Positions 10,081-18,364 of a DNA stretch of 64,000 bases are shown here, piece by piece. The stretch lies in the NCBI RefSeq assembly GCF_040702505.1, contig NZ_JBFBLC010000003.1:248001-312000 (forward strand). The letters are read 5' to 3'. The position numbers and the translations under genes are program-made. The stretch comes from Terrabacter sp040702505 (GTDB taxonomy: Bacteria > Actinomycetota > Actinomycetes > Actinomycetales > Dermatophilaceae). The number at the start of each line of letters is the position of its first letter. Positions within the stretch are counted from its first letter, which is position 1. Below the pieces are notes generated by a model, which saw nothing but the letters and a program-made list of their open reading frames with translations, searched no databases and had not been told where the DNA came from.

Positions 10081-12237
10081 TCAGTCGCGCGGCGCCGCGG
10101 CCGTGACGGCGCGCCACACCCGCATCGAGGCCGACGCCATCGGCGCGGTCGTGCCGGGCTCCGCGAGCTCCGCGGCGCACGTGGGCCGCTCGTCGACGCT
10201 GTCCCAGAGCAGGCGGTAGGCCGTGACGCCCGGCGCCGCGGGGAGGGTGACGTCCACCGGCCACGCCCACCCGTTGACGACGAGCAGCACCGACTCCTGA
10301 CCGAGGGTCGAGCCGTTGTAGAGAGCCTGGAGCACGTTGAGGCCGGGGCCGTCCCAGCGCGGCCCGACCGGGTGGCCGTCGGCGGCGAACCAGGCGAGGT
10401 CGGTCGAGCCGTCGGCGTCGACCTGCCGCCCGGAGAAGAAGGCCCGCCGCCGCAGCACCGGGTTCTCGCGGCGCAGGCGCACGAGGTGGCGGGTGGTCTC
10501 GAGGAGGTCCTGCTGCCACGGCTCGAGGTCCCACGAGGTCCAGCTCGTCTCGTTGTCCTGGCAGTAGGGGTTGTTGTTGCCGCCCTGGCTGCGCCCGATC
10601 TCGTCGCCGGCACCCAGCATCGGCACGCCGGTCGAGAGCAGCAGCGTCCCGAGCAGGTTGCGCATCGAGCGGCGGCGGGCGGCCGCGACCTCGGGCACGT
10701 CGGTCGGTCCCTCGATGCCGTGGTTCCACGACCGGTTGTCGTTGGAGCCGTCGGTGCCGCTGTGCCCGTTGGCGGCGTTGTGCTTGCTGTCGTATGCCGT
10801 GAGGTCGGCCAGGGTGAAGCCGTCGTGGGCGGTGACGAAGTTGACCGACGCGATGGTGCCCCGGTCGTGGCTGTCGAAGAGGTCCTGGGAGCCGGCCAGC
10901 CGGGTGGCGAGCTCACGGACCCCGTGGCCCACACCGCCGGCGGTCGAGGCGGCGAGGTCGCGCAGCCAGAAGGTGCGCGTCGCGTCGCGGTAGCGGTCGT
11001 TCCACTCGGAGAAGGGCGGCGGGAACTGCCCCGTGCGCCAGCCGTGGATGCCGAGGTCCCACGGCTCGGCGACGAGCTTCACGCGCGAGAGCACGGGGTC
11101 GGTGCGCAGGGCCACGAGGAAGGGATGGTCGCGGTCGTAGCCGTCGTCCTTGCCGCGCCCGAGAGCGACGGCGAGGTCGAAGCGGAAGCCGTCGACGTGG
11201 CACTCCTGCACCCAGTAGCGCAGCGAGTCGAGCACCATGCGGGCCACGACCGGGTGCGTCAGGTCGAGGGTGTTGCCGCAGCCGGTGACGTCGACGTCGC
11301 GCCCGCGCCCGTCGAGGCGGTAGTACGCCCGCTGGTCCAGCCCCCGCCACGAGAGGGTCATGTCCTCGCGCGAGTTCTCGGCCGTGTGGTTGTAGACGAC
11401 GTCGAGCAGCACCTCGATGCCGGCCGCGTGCAGGTCCTTGACCATCGACTTGAACTCGTCGAGGACGCCCTGGGGTTCGCCGCTCGAGGCGTAGGCCGCG
11501 TGCGGCGCGAAGAAGCCGAGGGTGTTGTAGCCCCAGTGGTTGCGCAGCCCGCGACGCACGAGGTCCGGCTCGTGGGTGAACGTGTGCACCGGGAGCAGCT
11601 CGACGGCCGTGACACCCAGCCCCTGCAGGTGTGCGACGAAGGCCGGGTGGGCGAGGCCGGCATACGTGCCCCGGAGGCGCTCGGGGACACCGGGGTGCAG
11701 CTTGGTCGCGTTCTTGACGTGGACCTCGTAGACGAGGGACTCGGTGAGGGAGCGGCGCGGCAGCACGTCCGCGCCCCAGTCGAAATCGTCCTCGACGACG
11801 ACGCACCGGGGCATGAAGGGCGCCGAGTCGCGGTCGTCGCGCACCCAGAGGTCACCTCTGAGGTCGGCGCCGACCCGGTGCCCGTAGAGCGCCGGGTCGA
11901 GCCGGACCTCGCCCTCGATCGCGCGGGCGTAGGGGTCGAGGAGCAGCTTGTCGGGGTTGTGCAGCAGGGAGCGGTCGGGGTCCCACTCGCCCTCGACGCG
12001 GAACGCGTAGCGCTGGCCCGGCCCGACCCCCGGGACGACGTCGTGCCACGTGCCGTACGCGTGGTGCCGCAGCCGCACGCGCCGCTCGGTCACCTCGCCG
12101 TCGGGTCCGGCGTCGAAGAGGCACACGTACGCACCGGTGGCGTGCCCGGCGTAGACCGCGAACTGGGCCCCCTCGGGCGTCAGGTGCACTCCCGGCTCCG
12201 GCGGCAGATCGGGCATCGCGGGAGGGGACGGCGGCAT
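10081..12237 (-). CDS. glgX: Glycogen debranching enzyme GlgX (isoamylase type)
   Basis: GlgX hydrolyses alpha-1,6 branches left by phosphorylase. At 718 residues it has the family length. It opens with a CBM48-like beta domain (GVHLTPEGAQFAVYAGHAT), followed by the GH13 barrel: LLDVVYNHTAE near residue 280, nucleophile VDGFRFDLAVALG near 351, Glu in KLVAEPWDLG near 390, and VTAHDGFTLADL near 469. The start ATG at 12237 precedes a Pro-rich stretch; an ATG seven codons further in is also possible. It converges on glgP and faces away from the YbjN gene. Confidence 0.95.
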   Translation of the reverse strand: MPPSPPAMPDLPPEPGVHLTPEGAQFAVYAGHATGAYVCLFDAGPDGEVTERRVRLRHHAYGTWHDVVPGVGPGQRYAFRVEGEWDPDRSLLHNPDKLLLDPYARAIEGEVRLDPALYGHRVGADLRGDLWVRDDRDSAPFMPRCVVVEDDFDWGADVLPRRSLTESLVYEVHVKNATKLHPGVPERLRGTYAGLAHPAFVAHLQGLGVTAVELLPVHTFTHEPDLVRRGLRNHWGYNTLGFFAPHAAYASSGEPQGVLDEFKSMVKDLHAAGIEVLLDVVYNHTAENSREDMTLSWRGLDQRAYYRLDGRGRDVDVTGCGNTLDLTHPVVARMVLDSLRYWVQECHVDGFRFDLAVALGRGKDDGYDRDHPFLVALRTDPVLSRVKLVAEPWDLGIHGWRTGQFPPPFSEWNDRYRDATRTFWLRDLAASTAGGVGHGVRELATRLAGSQDLFDSHDRGTIASVNFVTAHDGFTLADLTAYDSKHNAANGHSGTDGSNDNRSWNHGIEGPTDVPEVAAARRRSMRNLLGTLLLSTGVPMLGAGDEIGRSQGGNNNPYCQDNETSWTSWDLEPWQQDLLETTRHLVRLRRENPVLRRRAFFSGRQVDADGSTDLAWFAADGHPVGPRWDGPGLNVLQALYNGSTLGQESVLLVVNGWAWPVDVTLPAAPGVTAYRLLWDSVDERPTCAAELAEPGTTAPMASASMRVWRAVTAAAPRD

Positions 12238-12275
12238 GGGTCGAGCGTAGGGGGTGGCCGGTCGCCCTGCCCGGA

Positions 12276-12304
12276 TCGACCTCGCGCAGTGGGGTGGTTA
12301 CGGT
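12276..12304 (+). promoter_or_regulatory. Promoter of the YbjN gene, leaderless
   Basis: TCGACC (12276-12281), a 17-base spacer, then TACGGT (12299-12304). The ATG at 12311 lies 6 bases after the -10 box, so the mRNA should start at the ATG. Confidence 0.5.
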
Positions 12305-12310
12305 TGACGC

Positions 12311-12823
12311 ATGACCGATCCGACTTCGCTTCCCAACTTCATGCCGAGCGCCCCCGACCCCGCTCCGAACGGCGTCCCGACGAGCGACACCCCGGTGCGC
12401 GACCGCATCCTCGACGTCCTCAAGGGCCTCGGCATCGAGGCGAGCGTCGACGGCGACGGCGACCTCGAGTTCGCCATCGTCGACGACCAGGGCACGAGCA
12501 CGACGCTCTTCGCCCGCGTCGCGGAGGGCGACCTGGCGCTCGTGCGCTTCTTCGGCCAGTGGCAGCTCGCCGAGCCCGTCTCGCCCGACCGCAACGAGCG
12601 CCTCGCCCGCTGCAACGACCTGACGATGCAGCTCAACCTCGTCAAGCTCTCGCTCGTCCAGGAGAGCCTCGTCGTCTCCGCCGAGCACGTCATCACCCCG
12701 AACGCCGACCTCGACATCCTCGTGCCGCTGTCGGTCAACCACATCCTGCAGAGCGTGGGCTTCTTCTTCCAGTCCTGGCTGCCCATGGACGACGCGCCGG
12801 CCGGCACCCCCGGCGACGCCTGA
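12311..12823 (+). CDS. YbjN-domain protein (type III secretion chaperone-like fold)
   Basis: The 170-residue product begins with about 30 low-complexity Pro/Ser-rich residues. A YbjN-like domain follows (VRDRILDVLKGLGIEASVDGD through the VEHVITP-type core, here VVSAEHVITPNADLD). It is probably cytosolic: no signal peptide or membrane segment is visible. YbjN-domain proteins are linked to stress and surface traits in enterobacteria, but the biochemical role in actinobacteria is not established. Its stop codon overlaps the next gene's ATG (TGATG), so it is co-translated with an enoyl-CoA hydratase. Specific function is unknown. Confidence 0.8.
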   Translation: MTDPTSLPNFMPSAPDPAPNGVPTSDTPVRDRILDVLKGLGIEASVDGDGDLEFAIVDDQGTSTTLFARVAEGDLALVRFFGQWQLAEPVSPDRNERLARCNDLTMQLNLVKLSLVQESLVVSAEHVITPNADLDILVPLSVNHILQSVGFFFQSWLPMDDAPAGTPGDA

Positions 12824-13602
12824 TGGGCGAGTTCGTCCGGCTCGAGGTCGAGGGCGGCGTCGGCACGATCCGCCTCGACCGGCCGAAGATGAACGCCCTC
12901 AACGTCCAGGTCCAGGAGGAGATCCGCGAGGCCGCGCTCGAGGCGTCGGCGCGCACCGACGTCAAGGCGGTCATCGTCTACGGCGGTGAGCGGGTCTTCG
13001 CCGCGGGCGCCGACATCAAGGAGATGCAGACCATGTCGTACACCGACATGGTCGAGCGCTCCGGCCCGCTGACGAGCTCGATCAGCGCCGTCGCGCGCAT
13101 CCCCAAGCCGGTCATCGCCGCCATCACCGGCTACGCCCTCGGTGGCGGGTGCGAGCTCGCGCTGGCGTGCGACTTCCGGGTCGTGGCCGACGACGCCAAG
13201 CTCGGCCAGCCCGAGATCCTCCTCGGCATCATCCCGGGCGCCGGTGGCACGCAACGGCTCTCGCGCCTCGTCGGCGCCTCCCGGGCCAAGGAGATCATCT
13301 TCAGCGGCCGCTTCGTCGATGCGCAGGAGGCGCTCGCGATCGGCCTCGCCGACAAGGTCGTCCCGGCCGCCGACGTCTACTCCGCCTCCCGCGAGTGGGC
13401 CTCGAGCTTCGCCGGCGCCGCGTCGTATGCCGTCCGCGCCGCCAAGGAGGCCATCGACCGCGGCCTCGAGGTCGACCTCGAGAGCGGCCTGGAGATCGAG
13501 CGGATGCTCTTCGCCTCGCTCTTCGCGACGAAGGACCGTGAGATCGGGATGACCTCGTTCGTCGAGCAGGGCCCCGGCAAGGCGCAGTTCGAGGGGCGCT
13601 GA
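12823..13602 (+). CDS. Enoyl-CoA hydratase/isomerase family protein
   Basis: A crotonase-fold protein of 259 residues that probably hydrates 2-enoyl-CoA in fatty acid beta-oxidation. Oxyanion-hole motifs are AAGADIKEM near residues 61-68 and GYALGGGCELALACD at 103-117. Both catalytic glutamates are present at about E111 and E131 (QPEILLGIIPGAGGTQRL), which supports hydratase rather than isomerase activity. The start ATG overlaps the YbjN stop by one base. It lies upstream of etfBA, which would accept electrons from acyl-CoA dehydrogenases, so a role in acid catabolism fits. Its exact substrate cannot be read from sequence. Confidence 0.92.
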   Translation: MGEFVRLEVEGGVGTIRLDRPKMNALNVQVQEEIREAALEASARTDVKAVIVYGGERVFAAGADIKEMQTMSYTDMVERSGPLTSSISAVARIPKPVIAAITGYALGGGCELALACDFRVVADDAKLGQPEILLGIIPGAGGTQRLSRLVGASRAKEIIFSGRFVDAQEALAIGLADKVVPAADVYSASREWASSFAGAASYAVRAAKEAIDRGLEVDLESGLEIERMLFASLFATKDREIGMTSFVEQGPGKAQFEGR

Positions 13603-13609
13603 GCCGACC

Positions 13610-13942
13610 GTGCGCGAGCCGCTGGACGTCCTCGTGTTCTACTCGCCCGTCGAGTCGACCGAGGACGTCCTGGCGGCCGTCTTCGCCGCCGGGGCCGGCG
13701 CGGTCGGCGACTACACCGAGTGCGCGTGGCGCGTCGAGGGCGCCGGCCAGTTCCGGCCCGGCCCCGGCGCCGAGCCGGCGATCGGCACCGTCGGCGCCCT
13801 CAAGCGGCTGCCCGAGCACCGGGTCGAGGTCACCTTCCCCCGCGGCCTCCGTCGTCGGGTCGTCGCGGCCCTGCGGGCGGCCCATCCCTACGAGGAGCCG
13901 GCCTTCCACGTCCTCGAGACCGCAGACGTCGACGACCTCTGA
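13610..13942 (+). CDS. Small NIF3/YqfO-like domain protein
   Basis: This 110-residue protein resembles the stand-alone PII/CutA-like insert domain of NIF3-family proteins (YqfO). Family-like features are the N-terminal VFYSPVESTEDVLAAVFAAGAGAVGDYTECAW, a GQFRPGPG segment, and the C-terminal AAHPYEEPAFHV. The GTG start at 13610 lies 7 bases after the hydratase stop, so it probably shares that transcript. The metal-binding residues of full-length NIF3 are not part of this domain, and its role is unknown. The start motif is weak, but codon use and the match to the family are good. Confidence 0.8.
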   Translation: MREPLDVLVFYSPVESTEDVLAAVFAAGAGAVGDYTECAWRVEGAGQFRPGPGAEPAIGTVGALKRLPEHRVEVTFPRGLRRRVVAALRAAHPYEEPAFHVLETADVDDL

Positions 13943-14036
13943 GTCCCGACGCGGGCGTCCCGACGGCCTTGTGGCAGAGCCCGGCTGACGGCATACGCCC
14001 TCGGCTGGTGGTGAGCGTCACGCCCCCGGCATGCGG

Positions 14037-14054
14037 ACTAAGCGAGCGCTCAGT
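14037..14054. promoter_or_regulatory. TetR-type operator candidate upstream of etfBA
   Basis: The 18-base sequence ACTAAGCGAGCGCTCAGT is an imperfect palindrome with arms ACTNAGCG/CGCTNAGT. It lies 83 bases before etfB, in the 194-base gap after the NIF3-like gene. Such dyads commonly bind TetR-family repressors of lipid catabolism; which regulator acts here is unknown. Confidence 0.5.
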
Positions 14055-14136
14055 GAGAGGATGGACGACAGTGCCGGGCCGACCTCCGGCAGCTCCATCG
14101 AGCACCACCACCAGCAACGGAAGAGGACGTTCACCC

Positions 14137-14919
14137 ATGAACATCGTCGTCTGTGTCAAGTACGTGCCGGACGCCCAGGCCGAGCGCACGTTCAACGCAT
14201 CTGACAACACGACCGACCGCGAGAACGTCGACGGCCTGCTGTCCGAGCTCGACGAGTACGCCGTCGAGGAGGCCCTGAAGATCGTCGAGGCCGGCGAGGG
14301 TGAGGTGACCGTCCTGACGGTCGGCCCCGACGCCGCCGCCGACGCCATCAAGAAGGCCCTGCAGATGGGCGCCGACAAGGGCGTCCACGTCAGCGACGAG
14401 GCCATCCACGGCTCCGACGCCGTCGCCACCTCGCTCGTGCTCGCCGAGGCGGTCAAGAAGCTCGGCGACGTCGACCTCGTCGTCACCGGCATGGCCTCGA
14501 CCGACGGCACGATGGGCGTCGTCCCGGCCATGCTCGCCGAGCGCCTCGGCCTCCCCGCCGTCACCTTCGCCTCCGAGCTGACCGTCGAGGGCAGCACCGC
14601 CACCATCCGGCGCGACGGCGACGCCTCGACCCAGACGATCACCGCGACGCTGCCGGCGCTGGTCTCGGTCACCGACCAGATCAACGAGCCGCGCTACCCC
14701 TCGTTCAAGGGGATCATGGCCGCGAAGAAGAAGCCGGTCGAGACGTGGAGCCTCGCCGACCTCGGCGTGGACGCCTCGCAGGTCGGCCTCGACGCCGCGT
14801 GGACGAAGGTCGACTCGTTCGCCGCGCGCCCGCCGCGCACCCAGGGCGAGATCGTCCCCGACGAGGGCGACGGCGGAGCCAAGCTCGCCGCGTTCCTCAC
14901 CGAGCGCAAGTTCGTCTGA
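14137..14919 (+). CDS. etfB: Electron transfer flavoprotein beta subunit
   Basis: EtfB/FixA is the AMP-binding subunit of the soluble flavoprotein that takes electrons from acyl-CoA dehydrogenases. The 260-residue protein starts MNIVVCVKYVPDAQAE, typical of the family. It contains DLVVTGMASTDGTMGVVPAMLAERLG (split about residues 112-137), the nucleotide-binding signature, and the late motif LPALVSVTDQINEPRYPSFKGIMAAKKK near residue 180-200. A GGAAGAGG ribosome site precedes the ATG at 14137. etfA follows 42 bases downstream with its own strong ribosome site. Confidence 0.96.
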   Translation: MNIVVCVKYVPDAQAERTFNASDNTTDRENVDGLLSELDEYAVEEALKIVEAGEGEVTVLTVGPDAAADAIKKALQMGADKGVHVSDEAIHGSDAVATSLVLAEAVKKLGDVDLVVTGMASTDGTMGVVPAMLAERLGLPAVTFASELTVEGSTATIRRDGDASTQTITATLPALVSVTDQINEPRYPSFKGIMAAKKKPVETWSLADLGVDASQVGLDAAWTKVDSFAARPPRTQGEIVPDEGDGGAKLAAFLTERKFV

Positions 14920-14961
14920 GCCTTCCCTTGACCTTCCCAGCCAGCAAAGGAGATTCGCACC

Positions 14962-15918
14962 ATGGCTGAAGTACTCGTGCTCGTCGACCACGTCGAGGGC
15001 AAGGTCCGCAAGACCACCGCCGAGCTGCTGACGATCGCCCGCCGCCTCGGCGAGCCGTCGGCCGTCTTCGTCGGGACCGGCTTCGACAGTGCCAAGGAGA
15101 CCCTGGCCCGCTTCGGCGCCGAGAAGGTCTACCGCGTCGAGTCGCCGGAGGTGCTCGAGCACCTCGTCGTCCCGCAGGCCGAGCTGCTCGCGCAGCTCGT
15201 CTCCGAGAAGTCCCCGGCCGCCGTCCTGCTGCCGTCCTCGCCGGAGGGCAAGGAGATCGCCGCCCGCCTCGCCGTCAAGACCGAGTCGGGCCTGATCACC
15301 GACGCCGTCGACGTCCAGGCCGCCGACGGTGGCGTCGCGACGACGCAGTCGGTCTTCGCCGGCTCCTACACCGTGTCGGCCACGGTCACGAAGGGCACGC
15401 CCGTCATCGCGGTCAAGCCGAACTCGGCCACCCCGGAGGAGGCTGCGGGTGCCGCCGCCGACGAGGTGCTCGACTTCACGCCGTCCGAGGCCGCCAAGGG
15501 CGCCCGCATCACCGAGTCGAAGCCGAAGCAGGCGAGCGGTCGACCGGAGCTCACCGAGGCGGCGATCGTCGTCTCCGGTGGTCGCGGCACCGCCGGTGAC
15601 TTCTCCAAGGTCGAGGAGTTCGCCGACAGCCTCGGCGCCGCGGTCGGCGCGAGCCGTGCGGCCGTCGACGCCGGCTGGTACCCGCACACCTCGCAGGTCG
15701 GCCAGACCGGCAAGCAGGTCAGCCCGCAGCTCTACGTCGCGTGCGGCATCTCCGGCGCCATCCAGCACCGGGCCGGCATGCAGACCTCCAAGACGATCGT
15801 GGCCGTCAACAAGGACAACGAGGCCCCGATCTTCGAGCTCGTCGACTTCGGCGTCGTGGGTGACCTCTTCAGCGTCCTGCCGCAGGCCACCGAGGCGATC
15901 AAGGCCGCCAAGGACTGA
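14962..15918 (+). CDS. etfA: Electron transfer flavoprotein alpha subunit
   Basis: EtfA/FixB carries the FAD. The 318-residue sequence has the N-terminal VLVLVDHVEGKVRKTTAELLTIARRL and the C-terminal FAD-binding signature from about residue 257 (LYVACGISGAIQHRAGMQ, then NKDNEAPIFELVDFGVVGD). AAAGGAG lies upstream of the ATG. It forms a heterodimer with EtfB and passes electrons to the membrane quinone pool. A strong hairpin follows at 15967, so etfBA is likely one transcript ending there. fixAB beside a cysteine desulfurase and mnmA is an order I associate with mycobacteria. Confidence 0.96.
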   Translation: MAEVLVLVDHVEGKVRKTTAELLTIARRLGEPSAVFVGTGFDSAKETLARFGAEKVYRVESPEVLEHLVVPQAELLAQLVSEKSPAAVLLPSSPEGKEIAARLAVKTESGLITDAVDVQAADGGVATTQSVFAGSYTVSATVTKGTPVIAVKPNSATPEEAAGAAADEVLDFTPSEAAKGARITESKPKQASGRPELTEAAIVVSGGRGTAGDFSKVEEFADSLGAAVGASRAAVDAGWYPHTSQVGQTGKQVSPQLYVACGISGAIQHRAGMQTSKTIVAVNKDNEAPIFELVDFGVVGDLFSVLPQATEAIKAAKD

Positions 15919-15966
15919 CCTCCGGCGTCGCCCGGCGCCCTGCCGGCGCCCCGCATTCGCGCGCAC

Positions 15967-15996
15967 GCGGCCCCCGACCACGCGGTCGGGGGCCGC
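15967..15996 (+). terminator. Terminator after etfA
   Basis: A perfect 13-bp G/C-rich stem joins 15967-15979 and 15984-15996 across an ACGC loop, 48 bases after the etfA stop. Confidence 0.8.
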
Positions 15997-16004
15997 TCGC
16001 GTAC

Positions 16005-16034
16005 CCCCCAACCGGCCCCGGCGCCGGTTGGGGG
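16005..16034. other. Second hairpin, overlapping the next promoter
   Basis: An 11-bp perfect stem pairs 16005-16015 with 16024-16034. Its right arm contains TTGGGG (16028-16033), which is also the best -35 box for the cysteine desulfurase. It may reinforce termination, or shape the promoter. Confidence 0.55.
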
Positions 16035-16056
16035 CACGTGGAGTGGCGCCTAGAAT
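16028..16056 (+). promoter_or_regulatory. Promoter of the cysteine desulfurase, leaderless
   Basis: TTGGGG (16028-16033), a 17-base spacer and TAGAAT (16051-16056). The GTG start at 16063 is 6 bases after the -10 box and no ribosome site precedes it. Confidence 0.65.
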
Positions 16057-16062
16057 CAGCCG

Positions 16063-17253
16063 GTGACCGTCTACCTCGACCATGCGGCGACGACGCCGAT
16101 GCTCCCCGCTGCCCTGGCGGTGATGACGGAGCAGCTCGCGGTCGTCGGCAACCCCTCCTCGCCGCACCGCACCGGACGTGCGGCCCGCCAGGTGGTGGAG
16201 GAGTCCCGCGAGAGGATCGCGCGCTGCCTCGGCGCACGCCCCTCCGAGGTCATCTTCACCTCCGGCGGCACCGAGTCCGACAACCTCGCGGTCAAGGGCA
16301 CCTTCGTGGCCCGGCGCGACCGTGACCCGGCGCGGGTGCGCCTGCTCGTCGGGGCCACCGAGCACCACGCGGTGCTCGACTCCGTCGAGTTCCTCGTGGC
16401 CCACGAGGGAGCCAAGGTGACCTGGCTCGACTGCAACCCCGACGGCGTCGTGGAGCCGGCGACCGTGCGCGCCGCCATCGAGGCCGACCCCGGCTCCGTC
16501 GCCCTCGTCTCGGTGATGTGGGCCAACAACGAGGTCGGCGCCATCCAGGACGTGCGGGCGATCGCCGAGGTGGCCCACGAGTACGACGTGCCCGTCCACA
16601 CCGACGCGGTGCAGGCCGCCGGTCACGTGCCCGTCGACTTCGCGGCGAGCGGGGTCGACCTCATGTCGGTCACGGCCCACAAGCTCGGCGGCCCCATCGG
16701 GGTCGGGGCCCTCGTCGCGCGGCGTGATGCCGCCCTCGTCCCGCTGACGCACGGCGGTGGCCAGGAGCGGCAGGTGCGCTCCGGCACGCTCGACACCCCG
16801 GCCATCGCGGGTTTCGCCTCGGCCGTCGTGGACGCCACCGCCCACCTCGACGAGGAGGCCGCCAGGCTGGTGGCCCTGCGTGACGACCTGATCGAGCGGG
16901 CCATGGCGATCGCACCGGACATCCGGCCCTCCGGGGTGTGGCGTCGTGGGGATGTCTCCTCGCGGCTGCCGGGCAACGTGCACCTGCTCGTGCCGGGGTG
17001 CGACGGCGACTCCCTGCTCTACCTCCTCGACGCGGCCGGGATCTCCTGCTCGACCGGGTCCGCCTGCCAGGCGGGCGTGCCGCAGCCGAGCCACGTCCTG
17101 CTGGCCATGGGCGTGGGCGAGGCCGACGCCCGCGGCGCCCTGCGCGTCACACTCGGCCACACGTCCACGCAGGCCGACGTCGACGCGTTCGTCGAGGCGC
17201 TGCCGGCGGCCGTCGAACGGGCTCGTCGGGCCCGGGAGGCGACCGCGTCGTGA
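16063..17253 (+). CDS. Cysteine desulfurase (IscS/NifS family)
   Basis: A PLP enzyme that takes sulfur from cysteine as an enzyme-bound persulfide. In this 396-residue protein the PLP lysine is K207 in SVTAHKLGGP, the His of the family is in GATEHHAVL, and the catalytic Cys is about C335 in the loop STGSACQAG. The start MTVYLDHAATTP is canonical. No iscU or other Fe-S scaffold gene is nearby; the stop overlaps the GTG start of mnmA. The most likely duty is therefore sulfur supply for tRNA 2-thiolation by MnmA, although Fe-S work cannot be excluded. Confidence 0.95.
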   Translation: MTVYLDHAATTPMLPAALAVMTEQLAVVGNPSSPHRTGRAARQVVEESRERIARCLGARPSEVIFTSGGTESDNLAVKGTFVARRDRDPARVRLLVGATEHHAVLDSVEFLVAHEGAKVTWLDCNPDGVVEPATVRAAIEADPGSVALVSVMWANNEVGAIQDVRAIAEVAHEYDVPVHTDAVQAAGHVPVDFAASGVDLMSVTAHKLGGPIGVGALVARRDAALVPLTHGGGQERQVRSGTLDTPAIAGFASAVVDATAHLDEEAARLVALRDDLIERAMAIAPDIRPSGVWRRGDVSSRLPGNVHLLVPGCDGDSLLYLLDAAGISCSTGSACQAGVPQPSHVLLAMGVGEADARGALRVTLGHTSTQADVDAFVEALPAAVERARRAREATAS

Positions 17254-18356
17254 GGGTCGTCGCGGCGATGAGTGGTGGCGTCGACTCGGCGGTGGCCGCC
17301 GCCCGGATGCTCGAGGCCGGCCACGAGGTGGTCGGGGTGCACCTCGCGCTCAGCCAGAGCGCCGCCACGCTGCGCGAGTCGGCCCGCGGGTGCTGCACCA
17401 TCGAGGACGCCGGGGATGCGCGGCGGGTCGCCGACGTGCTCGGCATCCCCTTCTACGTCTGGGACATGGCAGCCCGCTTCCAGCGCGACGTCGTCGAGGA
17501 CTTCCGCGCCGAGTACGCCGCCGGGCGCACGCCCAACCCGTGCCTGCGGTGCAACGAGAAGATCAAGTTCGCCGCCCTGCTCGACAAGGCCCTGGCCCTC
17601 GGCTTCGACGCCGTCGCCACCGGCCACTACGCGCGCATCGTCGAGTCGGTCGGAGCCGACGGGGGAGTGCAGCGCGAGCTGCACCGCGCGGTCGACTCGG
17701 CCAAGGACCAGAGCTACGTCCTGGGCGTCCTCGACACCGAGCAGCTGGCGCGCTCGTTCTTCCCGCTCGGTGACACGACGAAGCCGGACATCCGGCGCGA
17801 GGCGGCCGAGCGCGGGTTCTACGTCGCCAACAAGCCCGACAGCCACGACGTCTGCTTCATCGCCGACGGCGACACCCGCGGCTGGCTGACCCGCCGGCTC
17901 GGCGCAGCACCGGGTGAGATCGTCGACACCGACGGGACCGTCGTCGGTGAGCACCAGGGGGCGTACGCGTACACCGTCGGTCAGCGACGCGGGCTCGCCC
18001 TCGGCCGTCCGGCCGCCGACGGGCAGCCGCGCTACGTCGTCGAGGTGCGCCCGGAGACCAACCAGGTGGTCGTCGGCACCGCCGACCTGCTCGGCGTCGA
18101 CGCCATCACCGGTGACCACGCCCGCTGGTGCGGCCCCGCTCCGGAAGGCGTGGTCCGTGTGGGGGCGCAGGTGCGCGCCCACGGCGAGGAGTACCCCGCG
18201 ACCGCGTGGGCGGACGGCGACCGGGTCGAGGTGCGGCTCGACGAGCGCATCCGCGGCGTCGCCCCGGGGCAGTCGGTCGTGCTCTACGAGGGCACGCGGG
18301 TCGTGGGGTCTGCGACGATCGCCGCCGCGCGCCTCGACCGCGCCAAGGCTCGCTGA
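17250..18356 (+). CDS. mnmA: tRNA-specific 2-thiouridylase MnmA
   Basis: MnmA adds sulfur to wobble U34 of Lys, Glu and Gln tRNAs. The 368-residue protein has the PP-loop SGGVDSA at residues 8-14, the catalytic Cys in TPNPCLRCNEKIKF (about C98) and the second catalytic Cys in HDVCFIADGD (about C202). AKDQSYVLGVL and YTVGQRRGL are further family marks. The start GTG at 17250 overlaps the desulfurase stop (GTGA). The start is firm because the PP-loop follows within eight residues. Eight bases separate its stop from the convergent acetyltransferase stop. Confidence 0.96.
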   Translation: MRVVAAMSGGVDSAVAAARMLEAGHEVVGVHLALSQSAATLRESARGCCTIEDAGDARRVADVLGIPFYVWDMAARFQRDVVEDFRAEYAAGRTPNPCLRCNEKIKFAALLDKALALGFDAVATGHYARIVESVGADGGVQRELHRAVDSAKDQSYVLGVLDTEQLARSFFPLGDTTKPDIRREAAERGFYVANKPDSHDVCFIADGDTRGWLTRRLGAAPGEIVDTDGTVVGEHQGAYAYTVGQRRGLALGRPAADGQPRYVVEVRPETNQVVVGTADLLGVDAITGDHARWCGPAPEGVVRVGAQVRAHGEEYPATAWADGDRVEVRLDERIRGVAPGQSVVLYEGTRVVGSATIAAARLDRAKAR

Positions 18357-18364
18357 ACGTCGGT

